Part shown: piece by piece, positions 19,594 to 28,725 of the stretch
Numbering within the stretch: position 1 is the stretch's first letter
Layout of the letters: each line of letters starts with the position of its first letter
From: CBDCWA01 sp965223255
Lineage (GTDB): Bacteria > Pseudomonadota > Alphaproteobacteria > Rhizobiales > Hyphomicrobiaceae
Reading direction: 5' to 3'
Length of the DNA: 64,000 bases
Assembly: GCA_965223255.1 (NCBI GenBank)
Contig: CBDCWA010000004.1
Span: 1,364,001-1,428,000 of the forward strand
The notes under the pieces: generated by a model
Told to the model about the DNA's origin: nothing
The model's input: only the letters and a program-made list of their open reading frames with translations
The model's database searches: none
Position numbers and translations under genes: made by a program

Positions 19594-21438
19594 ATGGCCC
19601 TTGCAAAGCGACAGGTAATGGACGTCGATCTTGAAGCGCAAAGCGACTGCTTCCTCGATGTTGCCAATTCCGCACGTGGATTTCGCTGGATTGAACGTCT
19701 CACCGCCCACCAACGCAGCCTGGCAACAGCAATTAGCCAGCAGCATGGGCTGCCCGAGCTCCTTGGACGCGTCCTCGCAGCGCGCGGCACGACACCGGAC
19801 CAGGTCAACCAGGTCCTTAACCCGACAATCAAGGATCTGCTGCCCGATCCAAGCATCGTGCAGGATATGGACACTGCAGCGCGGCGCATAAGCGATGCCA
19901 TCGCCAAGGGAGAAACAATTGCAATTTTTGGCGACTATGACGTTGACGGTGGCTGCTCATCGGCATTGATGCATCGCTTTTTGGCGCACCACGGAGTGAG
20001 CGCTACAATCTACATTCCTGACCGCATCTTCGAAGGCTACGGGCCCAACAACGAAGCCATTGAAGGATTGGTCAACGACGGCGCAACGCTGATCATTACA
20101 GTGGACTGTGGCACCACCAGCTATGAGCCGCTGGCACTGGCCAAGAAGCGCGGCGCAGATGTCATCGTGCTTGATCACCACCAGGCCGATGAAGAGCTGC
20201 CGGACGTCGCAGCCCTTATCAATCCCAACCGCCAAGATGACCTGTCGGGCCTCGGCCAACTCTGTGCCGCGGGCGTCACTTTCATGACCCTTGTCGCCAC
20301 GCAGCGCGAACTGCGCCAACGCGACCATTACGGCGCGAACCGCCAACCACCGGACCTGTTACAGCTTCTCGATCTCGTCGCCCTGGCGACGATCTGCGAC
20401 GTCGTCCCGCTGACCGGCGTCAATCGTGCCTTTGTGTCACGCGGCCTCGAAGTCATGCGCCGACGCCATAACATTGGTCTGCGCGCCCTCCTCGATGTCG
20501 CACAATTGAACCAACCACCGACGACCTACAGTTTGGGCTTTGTCCTAGGTCCCCGCATTAACGCGGGCGGGCGCATCGGCGACGCTGCTCTCGGCGCAAA
20601 GCTGCTCTCGACCAACGACCAGAACGAAGCAACCCGCATTGCCGAATTGCTCGATCGTTTGAACAAGGAACGCAAAGCCATCGAGCAACGAATCTTAGAC
20701 GAAGCAATTGCCAGTGCCGAACAACGCGTGGAAGAGGATCCCGACCTGCCAATCTTGATCCTCGGCTCTGCCGACTGGCATAAAGGCGTCATCGGGCTTG
20801 CCGCCTCCCGTCTTACCGAACGGTTTCGACGGCCGTCTTGTGTTATTGCCTGGGAAAGCGAAACCCAAGGAACCGGCTCCTTGCGCTCACTACCCGGCGT
20901 CGATGTCGGAGCAGCAGTGCGCGCCGCCGTCGCCGACGGCACACTCATCAAGGGCGGAGGTCACGCCATGGCCGCTGGCTTGACCGTTAGCAAGACTAAG
21001 ATGGCGGCGCTTGAAGACATGCTGACGACACGCCTGCAAGCCGCCTCAACTGCAGCCCGCGACACATCGGCCCTCGAATTCGATGGCGCCCTGACGCCTG
21101 CAAGTGTCAATGACGAATTGATCGCATTGTTGGAGCGTGCCGGCCCTTACGGCCAGGGCAATCCGGCACCACGCTTTGCCTTCCCCTCGGCCAGGGTTAA
21201 GTTTGCCAAGGTTGTCGGAACCTCACACATTCGTTGTATTCTTGAGGCAAGCGATGGCTCCCGCCTTGATGCCATCGCATTTCGCGCCGCCGACCAACCC
21301 ACCGGAGACATATTGATGCGAAACAATGGGCTTCCGGTCCATGTCGCTGGCAGCGTTCGCAAAGATACTTGGGGGGGACGCCAGCGCTTTGAATTGCAGA
21401 TTGAAGACGTCGCCGATCCAAGAGCCAACACCAGGTGA
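19594..21438 (+). CDS. recJ: Single-stranded-DNA-specific exonuclease RecJ
   Basis: 614 residues, usual size. DHH-superfamily motifs: IFGDYDVDGGCSSALM (motif I), VDCGTTSYEP, the DHH motif in VIVLDHHQADEELPDV, and the C-terminal DHHA1 domain GVIGLAASRLTERFRRPSCVIA and GGGHAMAAGLT, then an OB-like domain GPYGQGNPAPRFAFP. RecJ degrades ssDNA 5'-3' in RecF-pathway recombination and mismatch repair. It ends 132 bp before tRNA-Glu. Confidence 0.97.
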   Translation: MALAKRQVMDVDLEAQSDCFLDVANSARGFRWIERLTAHQRSLATAISQQHGLPELLGRVLAARGTTPDQVNQVLNPTIKDLLPDPSIVQDMDTAARRISDAIAKGETIAIFGDYDVDGGCSSALMHRFLAHHGVSATIYIPDRIFEGYGPNNEAIEGLVNDGATLIITVDCGTTSYEPLALAKKRGADVIVLDHHQADEELPDVAALINPNRQDDLSGLGQLCAAGVTFMTLVATQRELRQRDHYGANRQPPDLLQLLDLVALATICDVVPLTGVNRAFVSRGLEVMRRRHNIGLRALLDVAQLNQPPTTYSLGFVLGPRINAGGRIGDAALGAKLLSTNDQNEATRIAELLDRLNKERKAIEQRILDEAIASAEQRVEEDPDLPILILGSADWHKGVIGLAASRLTERFRRPSCVIAWESETQGTGSLRSLPGVDVGAAVRAAVADGTLIKGGGHAMAAGLTVSKTKMAALEDMLTTRLQAASTAARDTSALEFDGALTPASVNDELIALLERAGPYGQGNPAPRFAFPSARVKFAKVVGTSHIRCILEASDGSRLDAIAFRAADQPTGDILMRNNGLPVHVAGSVRKDTWGGRQRFELQIEDVADPRANTR

Positions 21439-21570
21439 GTTTTGGGCCATCCCCAGGCGTGAGCGCAGCACCGACCGGGACCTACGGCCACAGAACCGGT
21501 CATTCCTGGTGCACTTGGCAGACCACACCCTTGCGCTATCGCCAAAAGCCACATATACCGATCGCCCAGC

Positions 21571-21645
21571 GCTCCCTTCGTCTATCGGTTAGGACGCCAG
21601 ATTTTCAATCTGGAAAGAGGGGTTCGATTCCCCTAGGGAGCGCCA
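21571..21645 (+). tRNA. tRNA-Glu (anticodon TTC)
   Basis: A 75-nt cloverleaf with encoded CCA. The acceptor arms GCTCCCT (21571-21577) and AGGGAGC (21635-21641) pair perfectly; the anticodon stem CCAGA/TCTGG encloses loop TTTTCAA, giving anticodon TTC; the T arm is AGGGG-TTCGATT-CCCCT. Its 3' end is the integration site of the adjoining island, which restores the tRNA sequence. Confidence 0.97.
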
Positions 21646-21647
21646 TG
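21629..21647 (+). repeat. attL: 19-bp direct repeat at tRNA-Glu 3' end
   Basis: The sequence tcccctagggagcgccatg covers the end of the T arm, the 3' acceptor strand and CCA of the tRNA. It recurs exactly, in direct orientation, at 42256-42274. An integrase gene begins 76 bp inside. This is the classic outcome of tyrosine-recombinase integration into a tRNA. Confidence 0.9.
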
Positions 21648-21685
21648 TGTTGAAATTTATCAATCTTTACAATGCACTGTGATAG

Positions 21686-21717
21686 GTGGGAAACCAACCA
21701 CCGAAAAAGTGGGAAAC
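21686..21717. promoter_or_regulatory. Candidate integrase arm-type sites, attL side
   Basis: Two direct copies of GTGGGAAAC at 21686-21694 and 21709-21717 (23 bp start to start, about two helical turns) lie between attL and the integrase stop. The same 9-mer occurs near attR at 42162-42170 and inverted at 42210-42218. Repeated 9-mers flanking both att cores suit arm sites bound by an integrase N-terminal domain. Confidence 0.55.
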
Positions 21718-21723
21718 TTTTGT

Positions 21724-22806
21724 TCATTCTTTAGTCCTCCGAATTAGTGGCATCGCATCGCTGGCCAACTTCTTCTTGCTTGCTGCCTTGGTGTACCGTT
21801 CGGCCTCGGCCAATGACAGCCACCCGAATATCGCCATGAGCTGTTGTGAGGTCGCACCATTCTCAGCCACCAACGAAGCCCCTGCTTTTCTGAGACCATG
21901 AGCAGAGCAGTGAGGCAGCCCAGCCGTATCACACCAATCGCGAAACTTGTTTCCAAATCCACCAGCCGTGAAAGGTCGGCCATAGTCATTGACCAGAAAC
22001 GTCAGATCGCCGCACGGACTGACCTCAATAATTTTTTGCAGCTCCGCCAAAACTGGAATCTCAAGCGTGACTGGATGTCGATTGCGGTTCTTGTGTAGAA
22101 TGATCTTCAACCAGCCATTACGGATGTGTTGTCTACCCAGCCGGACCACATCCGAGCGGCGCACCCCAGTATATATGAGCAAAGCTAAGGCAAGTCTTGC
22201 CTTAGAACCGACCGGGTGAGACCGCTCATACTGCTCCACTTCTTCAACTGACCAACTATGGATACCCTGGCTCGTGTTCTTGACGCGAGCAACATCTCGA
22301 GCTGGGTTTACGGCAATCAGATCTTCTTCAAGCGCCCAGGAAAATAGTCGTCGAATCGATTTTAGGCGACCATTCGCTGCCTCGGGTAGATTAGCCTTAC
22401 GTTCTCTAAGTGTCCGAATTGCCCTTGCCGAGAAACGATTGAGCGGAAAGTCTGCAAACGTCTCGCTCGCGCCCGGATAAATCGGCTCTACCAGAGTCGA
22501 CTCTAAAATGCGCCGACGAGCTCTCTGAGTGCTCGGATCAAGCTGTCGAAAACTCGAAGACATGAAATACTTCACACAAAGCCAATGATACGTACCAGGC
22601 TTCGGACGTTTCCCTACAGCCTCTACAGGAGCCAACTCGCCGGCATTACTTAGACTCAAAAGCTCATGATAACGAGCCTGAAACTCGGCGGTCCCAGGTA
22701 TTTCACGCACCCTAATTTTTCGTTGACCTTTACGCCTAAAGTACAGACGCACATTACCGTGGCGATCTATATCCTGGTACAGGTAACGCATTTTGATCAT
22801 GACCAT
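21724..22806 (-). CDS. int: Tyrosine-type site-specific integrase of the island
   Basis: About 360 residues. The catalytic domain has TGVRRSDVVRLGR (Arg I), HGLRKAGASLVAE (HxLR), FGWLS in the second His region and nucleophile Tyr in AEAERYTKAA. The N-terminal part has a basic YFRRKGQRKIRVRE stretch, suggesting an arm-binding domain. The ATG at 22806 follows a GAGG overlapping the stop of the HTH gene upstream; the frame is open to 22839. It ends 76 bp from attL, reading toward the tRNA, and should catalyse integration at the tRNA-Glu repeat. Confidence 0.93.
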   Translation of the reverse strand: MVMIKMRYLYQDIDRHGNVRLYFRRKGQRKIRVREIPGTAEFQARYHELLSLSNAGELAPVEAVGKRPKPGTYHWLCVKYFMSSSFRQLDPSTQRARRRILESTLVEPIYPGASETFADFPLNRFSARAIRTLRERKANLPEAANGRLKSIRRLFSWALEEDLIAVNPARDVARVKNTSQGIHSWSVEEVEQYERSHPVGSKARLALALLIYTGVRRSDVVRLGRQHIRNGWLKIILHKNRNRHPVTLEIPVLAELQKIIEVSPCGDLTFLVNDYGRPFTAGGFGNKFRDWCDTAGLPHCSAHGLRKAGASLVAENGATSQQLMAIFGWLSLAEAERYTKAASKKKLASDAMPLIRRTKE

Positions 22807-22817
22807 TGCCGCTTGCC

Positions 22818-23072
22818 TCATACCGCACACCGATCCCAAATATCATCGGCGCGATCATTATCATCGGGAAGCGCCTCAAAGGCCATATCAAGCTGTTTTC
22901 GGTCCCAAATCGTCCTGGAATTTATGCGTTTCGGCTTGGGCATTCGACCGTCTACGACCATCTTGTCGAAAAACGATGGCGAAACTCCAACATATCTTGC
23001 GCTCTCGACGCGAGACAGACCACGCGGCGGCAGGCATGCCGGAAGCACCTCTCGTTTCTCCACCCGGCTCAT
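22818..23072 (-). CDS. AlpA/excisionase-like helix-turn-helix protein
   Basis: About 84 residues. A small winged-HTH with LSRVESARYVGVSPSFFDKMVVDGRMPKPKRI and a following DRKQLDMAFEAL, the pattern of AlpA-type regulators and recombination directionality factors. It ends 11 bp before the integrase start with the ribosome site of int overlapping its stop, so the pair is co-expressed. It probably controls excision or int expression. The frame opens 10 codons earlier; MSRVEKREVLP is the preferred start. Confidence 0.75.
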   Translation of the reverse strand: MSRVEKREVLPACLPPRGLSRVESARYVGVSPSFFDKMVVDGRMPKPKRINSRTIWDRKQLDMAFEALPDDNDRADDIWDRCAV

Positions 23073-23337
23073 ACCATCCTCGTTCCAAATTGAACTGGCC
23101 AAGACAGAGCTGCTCTAGTCGCGCTCTTACATTCGGTGCACCAGTGGTTCATTATCGGTTCCAGCGCGTCCAATTGACCGCAAGCATTTGACGAGGTTCC
23201 GAATGTCCCAAGGGTTCCACCATAATTAACACCATGATGTTGCAATCTATTTGTTGTACACATCAGCTCTCCGGCGAAGGGTTCCAAAGGTATCCTTCCG
23301 GTTCCATTTCTGAGAATGTGCATTGGGCGATCCATCC

Positions 23338-25854
23338 TCACGCATCTTCAAATAAGGATGGCAGGACGATATAGAATCTGCCCTGGTAACCGTTTGGTAG
23401 CCGCTCCTTCTTTTGCGGCTTGCCGCTTTTTTCAGTCCTCAAATGTCCGCGTTCGACCAGTGCTTTCATTATCAACGTGGCATCATGGCCGGCTAGAATC
23501 TCTTGACGCCAAGCCAGGGGAAAAATGAAGTACGTAGGGCATCCGTTTTCCTCCTTTACGTAGCCGCATCGGTTGGCGACCGAATTTGATGCAGCGTTCC
23601 AAGGGGCAAATCGGCTTGCACCATGTTGCTCGAGAAAGTGCCGTAAAGCGTTGATGCCATCTTCTATCTCGGCAGGCCCTTTACCGCCTCGCTTTGTGAC
23701 CCATTCGTTGAAGAGACGGGCTGCAGAATCGTACGAGGTGCCGTTCGGCCAATTGAAAACCTCAAACGCACTCGCGAGCTCGCCTGCAACGGCGGCCAAC
23801 CCGAAGCGAAAGGCGACGCGTCGAACTTGACCGTCAGCATCTTTGGGCACGACATTGGAAACGAATGCATCAACTCGGTCGCGCAAATCATACCGTATCG
23901 GATCTCCAACAAGCCGTGCTAGAAAGGCGCGAAGCGGTTGCCCATAATTGAACTGCGCGGCACGCTTCAGATGATCGGCAAATGCTTGTCCACTCGCGAA
24001 GGGGCCAAGCTCGTCAAATACACCGCAACCGGCACCCGCATCGGCTGGGATGTCAATTACTCGAATCTCCTGGCCTGCCATGACCCGCCCAGGGTGTTTA
24101 AATTCGAGAATTTTGTCCGCTAGACTCACTTCTCCGGTGCTGAGAAAAAGTATTCTGAATGGTTCAGCGGGACGGAGAACGGCGTCACGGCTCATTCGTT
24201 GCTTTGGTTGGCCGTTTGCTAGCAAATATGCGGACTTTCGCAGACCTTCCGCTGTAATTTCTCCGATTTCATCAAGTACAAGAAGCCCGTCATTGTGAAG
24301 GGCCGCGACGCCTTCCAGGGCATTGTCCGTTGCGCGCCATGAGCGTTTGTAACCGTTAGGCCCGCCGCCGCAGACAGATCCTGCTACCTCCAGCAACGTC
24401 GTCTTTCCACTGCTCGAGATGCCTCGAAAATGAAACCCGCCACCATCCGATCCCACGATGCGCAACAGTGGCCCCGCGACTGCTGCCGATAAGGCAAATG
24501 CCAGGCGTGAATTTCCAACCGCGTACGTTCCAATTACTTGCTGCCATTCTGAAAGGGTGCCGGCGGTTCTAAAACTGTGCGCCAGAGGCGCGGTTGTCTG
24601 CACCACGATGCGCTCGCTGTCTTGCTCACCAAAGACGGCCCTCGGCAGTATGTACTTCTCACCATGCCAACCATACGAATTTACGCAGGTCGCCCTGGCC
24701 ACTGGTTCAGCCGATGTCAGCAATATCTGTAGGGCTTTTCGGGCGAGCCCTCCGGGCGCAAGGTCAAGCCCGAGATCCAGTAGGCGCGCTCTGCAGGTCT
24801 CGCCGCTCCCGGCCAATGTGGACATCGGCATTGCCCACTCGTGCCATTGACCATCGCGATCCTTGACGCGTATCAGCCGGCCCCATGCTTGCCCATCGGA
24901 ATTACGCGTGACCGCGTCGATCTCGATAGGCGAGCACAACCAAATCGGTTCCTTTTTCTTGATTTGAAGCAGTATGTTGCCATTGTCGTCACGCTGGAAG
25001 CCAGGTGGCAGCCAGTCGGAACCCTCGCTGGAACTGAAGTGCTCCTCTTCCGTGTTCCAGGAGTTACCATTTTCTTTCAGTAAGTTAACGGGGACGGAAC
25101 CTTGGGAACTCACGGAACCCACTTGAGCGGGCAAGCTGCAAGATGAGCCATTCATTTCCTTCCAACTTGTCAGCAGTCGCCGCACATCGTCCCAAGTTTT
25201 GCCATCAGGTAGATCATCGGCGAAGTCCCAGCCCTCAATCCAGCCTTGGGGTATTTCGACTAGGCGTACGTTTGCTGCGCCAGCGGCAGTAACAAGTCTC
25301 TCTACATCACTGGCATAGGCCCGTCCGGCCTGATCGTTATCCGGCCAAATGATGACGATACGACCTCTGCATGGCGACCAATCAGTCATGCTGGCGGCAT
25401 TGGCACCTCCGGAGCTCGTTGTCGCTACATGGTCATTGAACACTATACCGGCTGCGTCAGCCGCCTTTTCACCCTCGCAAACGATGATCGGTAGATCTTT
25501 GCGGCTAGTGATGCCGTCAAGATTGTACAGGGAGCGAGGTTTCGGTGGATGTTTCTGTCGCCATTCATAGCTCCCGTCTGCGAGACGCCATAGTGTAAGA
25601 GGGACGAATGCCTTTCGACCCCCTTCCTGCTTCGGATCATATCTGTCGACATAGTGGCTTTCGTGGCCATCTTCGTCACGATAGATCCACCGCAGACAGC
25701 CCTTGAGTGGAGTTGGTGAAGGCGCATCTGTGGGTACAATGCGGGTAAAGATTGCTCGATCATCGCTTGCGCCAAGAGTATCTCTGGCGCTAGGCGGATC
25801 GGTGTCGGTCTTTGTTGACGCCAGCGGTTCGAACATGTTCGCACTGTCACTCAT
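23338..25854 (-). CDS. TOPRIM + DUF927 helicase-like replication protein
   Basis: About 838 residues. The N-terminal third has a TOPRIM-like site (IIVCEGEKAADAAG near residue 125 and IIWPDNDQAGRAYA). The C-terminal half is a DUF927-type P-loop domain with Walker A GISSSGKTTLLE near residue 480 and Walker B GLLVLDEIGEI near 525. Proteins of this type replicate plasmids, phage satellites and integrative elements. Its ATG lies inside the last codons of the preceding gene (8-bp overlap), so the two are translationally coupled and probably form a split primase-helicase. Confidence 0.85.
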   Translation of the reverse strand: MSDSANMFEPLASTKTDTDPPSARDTLGASDDRAIFTRIVPTDAPSPTPLKGCLRWIYRDEDGHESHYVDRYDPKQEGGRKAFVPLTLWRLADGSYEWRQKHPPKPRSLYNLDGITSRKDLPIIVCEGEKAADAAGIVFNDHVATTSSGGANAASMTDWSPCRGRIVIIWPDNDQAGRAYASDVERLVTAAGAANVRLVEIPQGWIEGWDFADDLPDGKTWDDVRRLLTSWKEMNGSSCSLPAQVGSVSSQGSVPVNLLKENGNSWNTEEEHFSSSEGSDWLPPGFQRDDNGNILLQIKKKEPIWLCSPIEIDAVTRNSDGQAWGRLIRVKDRDGQWHEWAMPMSTLAGSGETCRARLLDLGLDLAPGGLARKALQILLTSAEPVARATCVNSYGWHGEKYILPRAVFGEQDSERIVVQTTAPLAHSFRTAGTLSEWQQVIGTYAVGNSRLAFALSAAVAGPLLRIVGSDGGGFHFRGISSSGKTTLLEVAGSVCGGGPNGYKRSWRATDNALEGVAALHNDGLLVLDEIGEITAEGLRKSAYLLANGQPKQRMSRDAVLRPAEPFRILFLSTGEVSLADKILEFKHPGRVMAGQEIRVIDIPADAGAGCGVFDELGPFASGQAFADHLKRAAQFNYGQPLRAFLARLVGDPIRYDLRDRVDAFVSNVVPKDADGQVRRVAFRFGLAAVAGELASAFEVFNWPNGTSYDSAARLFNEWVTKRGGKGPAEIEDGINALRHFLEQHGASRFAPWNAASNSVANRCGYVKEENGCPTYFIFPLAWRQEILAGHDATLIMKALVERGHLRTEKSGKPQKKERLPNGYQGRFYIVLPSLFEDA

Positions 25855-26152
25855 CTCGCACCCCCAACGCTCTTGCGATTTGTCGCGCTGATTCATATTG
25901 CGTGAGGCGGAACAGGTAGGCAGCAAGCGAGATAACGTCGCCACCCCGAGCGTTGCCGGCGAAATCCGCCCACCGTCCCGTCAAAATATTTATCGAAAAT
26001 GATCCTAGCGAGCGATCGTGCCGAAGTGGGTTTAGAGCCAAATATTCTTTGCCGCGACGCTCACCATCTGGGAGCCATCGCTCCAGTAGCTCCGGCAATC
26101 TGGCCAAGGCCGCTGCATTTATTCTGTCGAAGTCAATACGATTTCTATTCAT
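25847..26152 (-). CDS. Primase N-terminal-like small protein, coupled to the DUF927 helicase
   Basis: About 101 residues. The motif pattern KEYLALNPLRHDRSLGSFSINILTGRWADFAGNARGGDVISLAAYL matches the CHC2-type primase zinc module shape (substrate-binding strand, then W-x-D-F and GGDxIxL), but none of the zinc Cys residues is present. The ATG at 26152 is preceded by GGGAGGTGG. It overlaps the next gene by 8 bp. It may act as the primase accessory of the helicase. Confidence 0.65.
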   Translation of the reverse strand: MNRNRIDFDRINAAALARLPELLERWLPDGERRGKEYLALNPLRHDRSLGSFSINILTGRWADFAGNARGGDVISLAAYLFRLTQYESARQIARALGVRDE

Positions 26153-26336
26153 CGCCACCTCCCAATCGGAATTGAAAGTAAAAGATGGCGAAGCCGACCT
26201 TGAATAAATCTTAGTTCCACGGTACAAGAGCGCCATCAAACAAATGAAAAATAAGCCGCAGGATTTTTTGTGTTTCGACGCGCAATAGTTCCTGCGGTTT
26301 TCCTCTTCTGGTTACGATAGTCTTGAAGCTCCTTTC

Positions 26337-26537
26337 TCAATCCTTTGGCGGAAGCTGCAGAAGGGGCAATTCGTTAATGAACCTCTCCAACGCCTCATAC
26401 GTGATGACGGTACGGCGTCCCAGTTTTCTCGCCTCGAGCCGGCCATCACGGATAGCTCCATAGATGTGGTCACGACCAACACCCACCTTGGATGCAGCTT
26501 CCGCAACGTTGAACCCAAATTTGGATCTGCTAGGCAC
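26337..26537 (-). CDS. Excisionase-family (helix-turn-helix) DNA-binding protein
   Basis: 66 residues. A MerR-like/HTH_17 fold: FNVAEAASKVGVGRDHIYGAIRDGRLEARKLGRRTVITYEALERFINELP. Such proteins bind att arms or early promoters of integrative elements. It is the second small HTH gene of the island, separate from the one beside int. It lies 185 bp upstream of the primase-like gene on the same strand. Confidence 0.75.
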   Translation of the reverse strand: MPSRSKFGFNVAEAASKVGVGRDHIYGAIRDGRLEARKLGRRTVITYEALERFINELPLLQLPPKD

Positions 26538-26606
26538 GACTTATTCCGCCATTCTTCGATTTCAGCCGACAATGGCAGCTTGAATGGCGGGCGAATACGA
26601 CAAAAA

Positions 26607-27347
26607 CTAGCGCGGTTTCTTGGGTGGTTTTTGTCGAGTCATCGAGCGTGTCGCTTGAGTCCTTAGTCTTTGAAGCCTGGACATACTAGGACTTGATGGG
26701 ATGAGGTTTTTCGGTAGGTAATCACGTGCCACCTTTATGAAATCGCACAATGTCCCCCTGTTTCGCGCTGTATCTAAGGTAAGGCGGCCACCGTACTTAG
26801 TAGCAATCCCGCAAACCGTGTATATGAAGAAGTCAGCCGCATTGACCCTTGGATTGCCGGGCACATCGATTGATTTGCTTGGAGCCCCGCCTTTGCGTTT
26901 TCGCGAGTGCTCACCGGCCAGTGTTGCTAAGCAGATGCACTCAAGCTGATCGGTAAATTCCGCTAAGAGTAGCTGTCCTCTTACCTTTCCACCATAGACT
27001 TCGATGAGATCGGCAATTTGAAAGTTGTGTTCTGCCTCTGACTGCGCTTGGCCAAATTTTTGACGCCTCAGGACAGATAGCCCCAGTAAGTTCCTGGCGC
27101 CGTCGCTCAAACGATCTAGCTCAGTTTTCAACTTGCTCGTGGCTTTGTTTATTCTGACCAATTCCCTCTTGAATGCCTCCCGTTTCGATGCATTCTGATC
27201 AAATGCATGCATGCGGTTTGCAGTATCAAATACGAACTGGATATCTGCCTTAAAGGCACTCTGTTTTTTTTTGCCTGTGACACAGGCAATAGCTACGAGA
27301 GATTCAAGGACTTTGTCAGTTAGTGGTGATAGTTCATGCCTAGCCAT
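26607..27347 (-). CDS. Island protein of unknown function
   Basis: 246 residues, basic, with a probable coiled-coil stretch (KREAFKRELVRINKATSKLKTELDRL, about residues 60-85) and a Lys/Arg-rich C-terminus (TRQKPPKKPR). I do not recognise the family. It heads the leftward replication block, with a 16-bp palindrome about 70 bp upstream of its start. Confidence 0.6.
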   Translation of the reverse strand: MARHELSPLTDKVLESLVAIACVTGKKKQSAFKADIQFVFDTANRMHAFDQNASKREAFKRELVRINKATSKLKTELDRLSDGARNLLGLSVLRRQKFGQAQSEAEHNFQIADLIEVYGGKVRGQLLLAEFTDQLECICLATLAGEHSRKRKGGAPSKSIDVPGNPRVNAADFFIYTVCGIATKYGGRLTLDTARNRGTLCDFIKVARDYLPKNLIPSSPSMSRLQRLRTQATRSMTRQKPPKKPR

Positions 27348-27418
27348 CGGATCAGCCGTTCAAGAATCTGATTGAAGTTGGATCTGAACCCGCCATACAA
27401 GCAAATCAGGTGTGAGCC

Positions 27419-27434
27419 AGTTTTGCTCAAAACT
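27419..27434. promoter_or_regulatory. Palindromic operator candidate
   Basis: AGTTTTG-CT-CAAAACT is a perfect 7-bp inverted repeat with a 2-bp centre. It lies between the divergent genes at 27347 (leftward) and 27550 (rightward), where an element repressor could control the leftward replication block. Confidence 0.45.
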
Positions 27435-27549
27435 AGACATAAATTGGACAAAATGGGGTGATGTGCGCGATCATTGCCACCATGAGATTTGAATTTGCTC
27501 AGCTTATGTCGGCACCTAACAATTGTTTTATAACAACAGGCAACTTGCC

Positions 27550-27741
27550 ATGAGAGAAGAACGGCTCGTAACCATCGGCCTAGTCACTTACCAAGTCATT
27601 TCGCTGTTCACCTTCGTGTATTTGACCTTCTTTGATGGCTATGTGTACAACTCTTGGAACTGGCTCATAGCGATACCTGTAAACGTTTTTCTATCGAGCA
27701 TCTGGCCCATTTATTGGGGACTATTGCGCTGGCTCATGTAA
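27550..27741 (+). CDS. Small two-TM membrane protein
   Basis: 63 residues from MREERLVTIGLV. Two hydrophobic segments (VTYQVISLFTFVYLTF and NWLIAIPVNVFLSSIWPIYWGLL) are separated by an aromatic loop DGYVYNSWN. It resembles short conserved alphaproteobacterial membrane proteins of unknown function. The frame opens 9 codons earlier. Confidence 0.55.
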   Translation: MREERLVTIGLVTYQVISLFTFVYLTFFDGYVYNSWNWLIAIPVNVFLSSIWPIYWGLLRWLM

Positions 27742-28254
27742 CGTTCAATTCGTAACCAAACCAAATGTTTGAGCGTACGGGGCGCATTCGCCGACGCCAG
27801 TTCTATTGGGCACGCACACCGACAACTTCATTCAGTAATTGATCACCACCGTTTCACAGCCAATGCGGCGAAGGGCACTTCGACGCGCCGATGTTCACAA
27901 TGGCCTGGTGCGGGAAGCTCACCCAGCGACGCGATTGACTCACAGCGGTTCCGACCAGGTGAAGCAGCATGTTCGCGCCAACAAGCGCGATGCAGTGAAT
28001 GCTGCCGTCAGACCTTCTTCCCCTCCAGTCCATAGATCATCTTGGCAGAACGTCAGTTCAGTACTCGTAAGCTGCCAACCCCGGGTAGTCGGGGGCCGAA
28101 AGCACGGCTTGAGTGAGCCACCGCGATCTTACACAGAGGGCGATTACGAAGTGGGACGTTGATATGCTGAGGAATCGTAGGATGCCTTCCTCAGACTACG
28201 AATTGAGACTAACCGCCACCATATTGCCCGAATCTATACAATATGTTAATGATA
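27742..28254. other. Non-coding stretch in the island
   Basis: About 510 bp. Two overlapping frames exist but neither has gene-like composition or a ribosome site. No repeat was noticed. The promoter of the toxin operon lies just to the right. Confidence 0.45.
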
Positions 28255-28317
28255 GTATCATTTGATACCAATCAAAGCCTTGACCAACCCTCAAATGGCA
28301 TCATATGATGCTAATAT
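28255..28317 (+). promoter_or_regulatory. Promoter with two palindromic operators for the toxin-antitoxin-ATPase operon
   Basis: Operator 1 is GTATCA-TT-TGATAC (28255-28268). Operator 2 is GCATCATATGATGC (28298-28311). They share the ATCA/TGAT arms and their centres are 43 bp apart, about four helical turns. A sigma-70-like promoter TTGACC (28280-28285), 18-bp spacer, TATGAT (28304-28309) puts the -10 box inside operator 2. The geometry predicts repression, probably by the MqsA-like HTH protein of the operon. Confidence 0.7.
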
Positions 28318-28338
28318 AGATTGGCTCAGGGGTTAAAC

Positions 28339-28707
28339 GTGCGAAGACAACTCGTGAGCATACCCGACGAGATAAGACGAATGCTGGCTGAGCGGTGCCG
28401 CTCACGGCGAACGCGAAGGTCAGGTTTTTCAGCCGAAGCGCCAACGGATTGGCAACCGATGACCCTGCGCGATCCAAGAGATTCAGAGGGACGGTACTTT
28501 ACCGAAGATGGTGCGTGGGAATTCGTAGCTGACGCGCTAAATGCTGGCCATGAAGTTGAAGAAATTGTGCTGCGAAATCCGGCAAACAAGAAAGGATATG
28601 TCCTCATCCTACCGGGAGTTGAACCAGTTAGTGAGATCTACGTGAAACTACAGCTTGGATCATCGGATGTTCTTGGCCGAAGTTTCCACGTCAGCAAACC
28701 CGAGTAA
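28339..28707 (+). CDS. MqsR/RelE-like toxin candidate
   Basis: About 122 residues from a GTG with AGGGG 6 nt upstream; the frame opens at a TTG at 28321. It has a basic N-terminus (ERCRSRRTRR) and a compact alpha/beta domain GRYFTEDGAWEFVADALNAGHEVEEIVLRN then a beta-rich end SEIYVKLQLGSSDVLGRSFHVS, which is similar in pattern to the C-terminal strands of MqsR mRNA interferases. The strongest support is the next gene, an MqsA-type antitoxin. The toxin assignment is inference from fold pattern and context. Confidence 0.6.
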   Translation: MRRQLVSIPDEIRRMLAERCRSRRTRRSGFSAEAPTDWQPMTLRDPRDSEGRYFTEDGAWEFVADALNAGHEVEEIVLRNPANKKGYVLILPGVEPVSEIYVKLQLGSSDVLGRSFHVSKPE

Positions 28708-28725
28708 GCCAACGGATGGATTGCG

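Noticed and set aside
27769..28035. 88-codon ORF in the island
   Set aside because: It has no ribosome site, overlaps another frame, and does not resemble protein-coding sequence.
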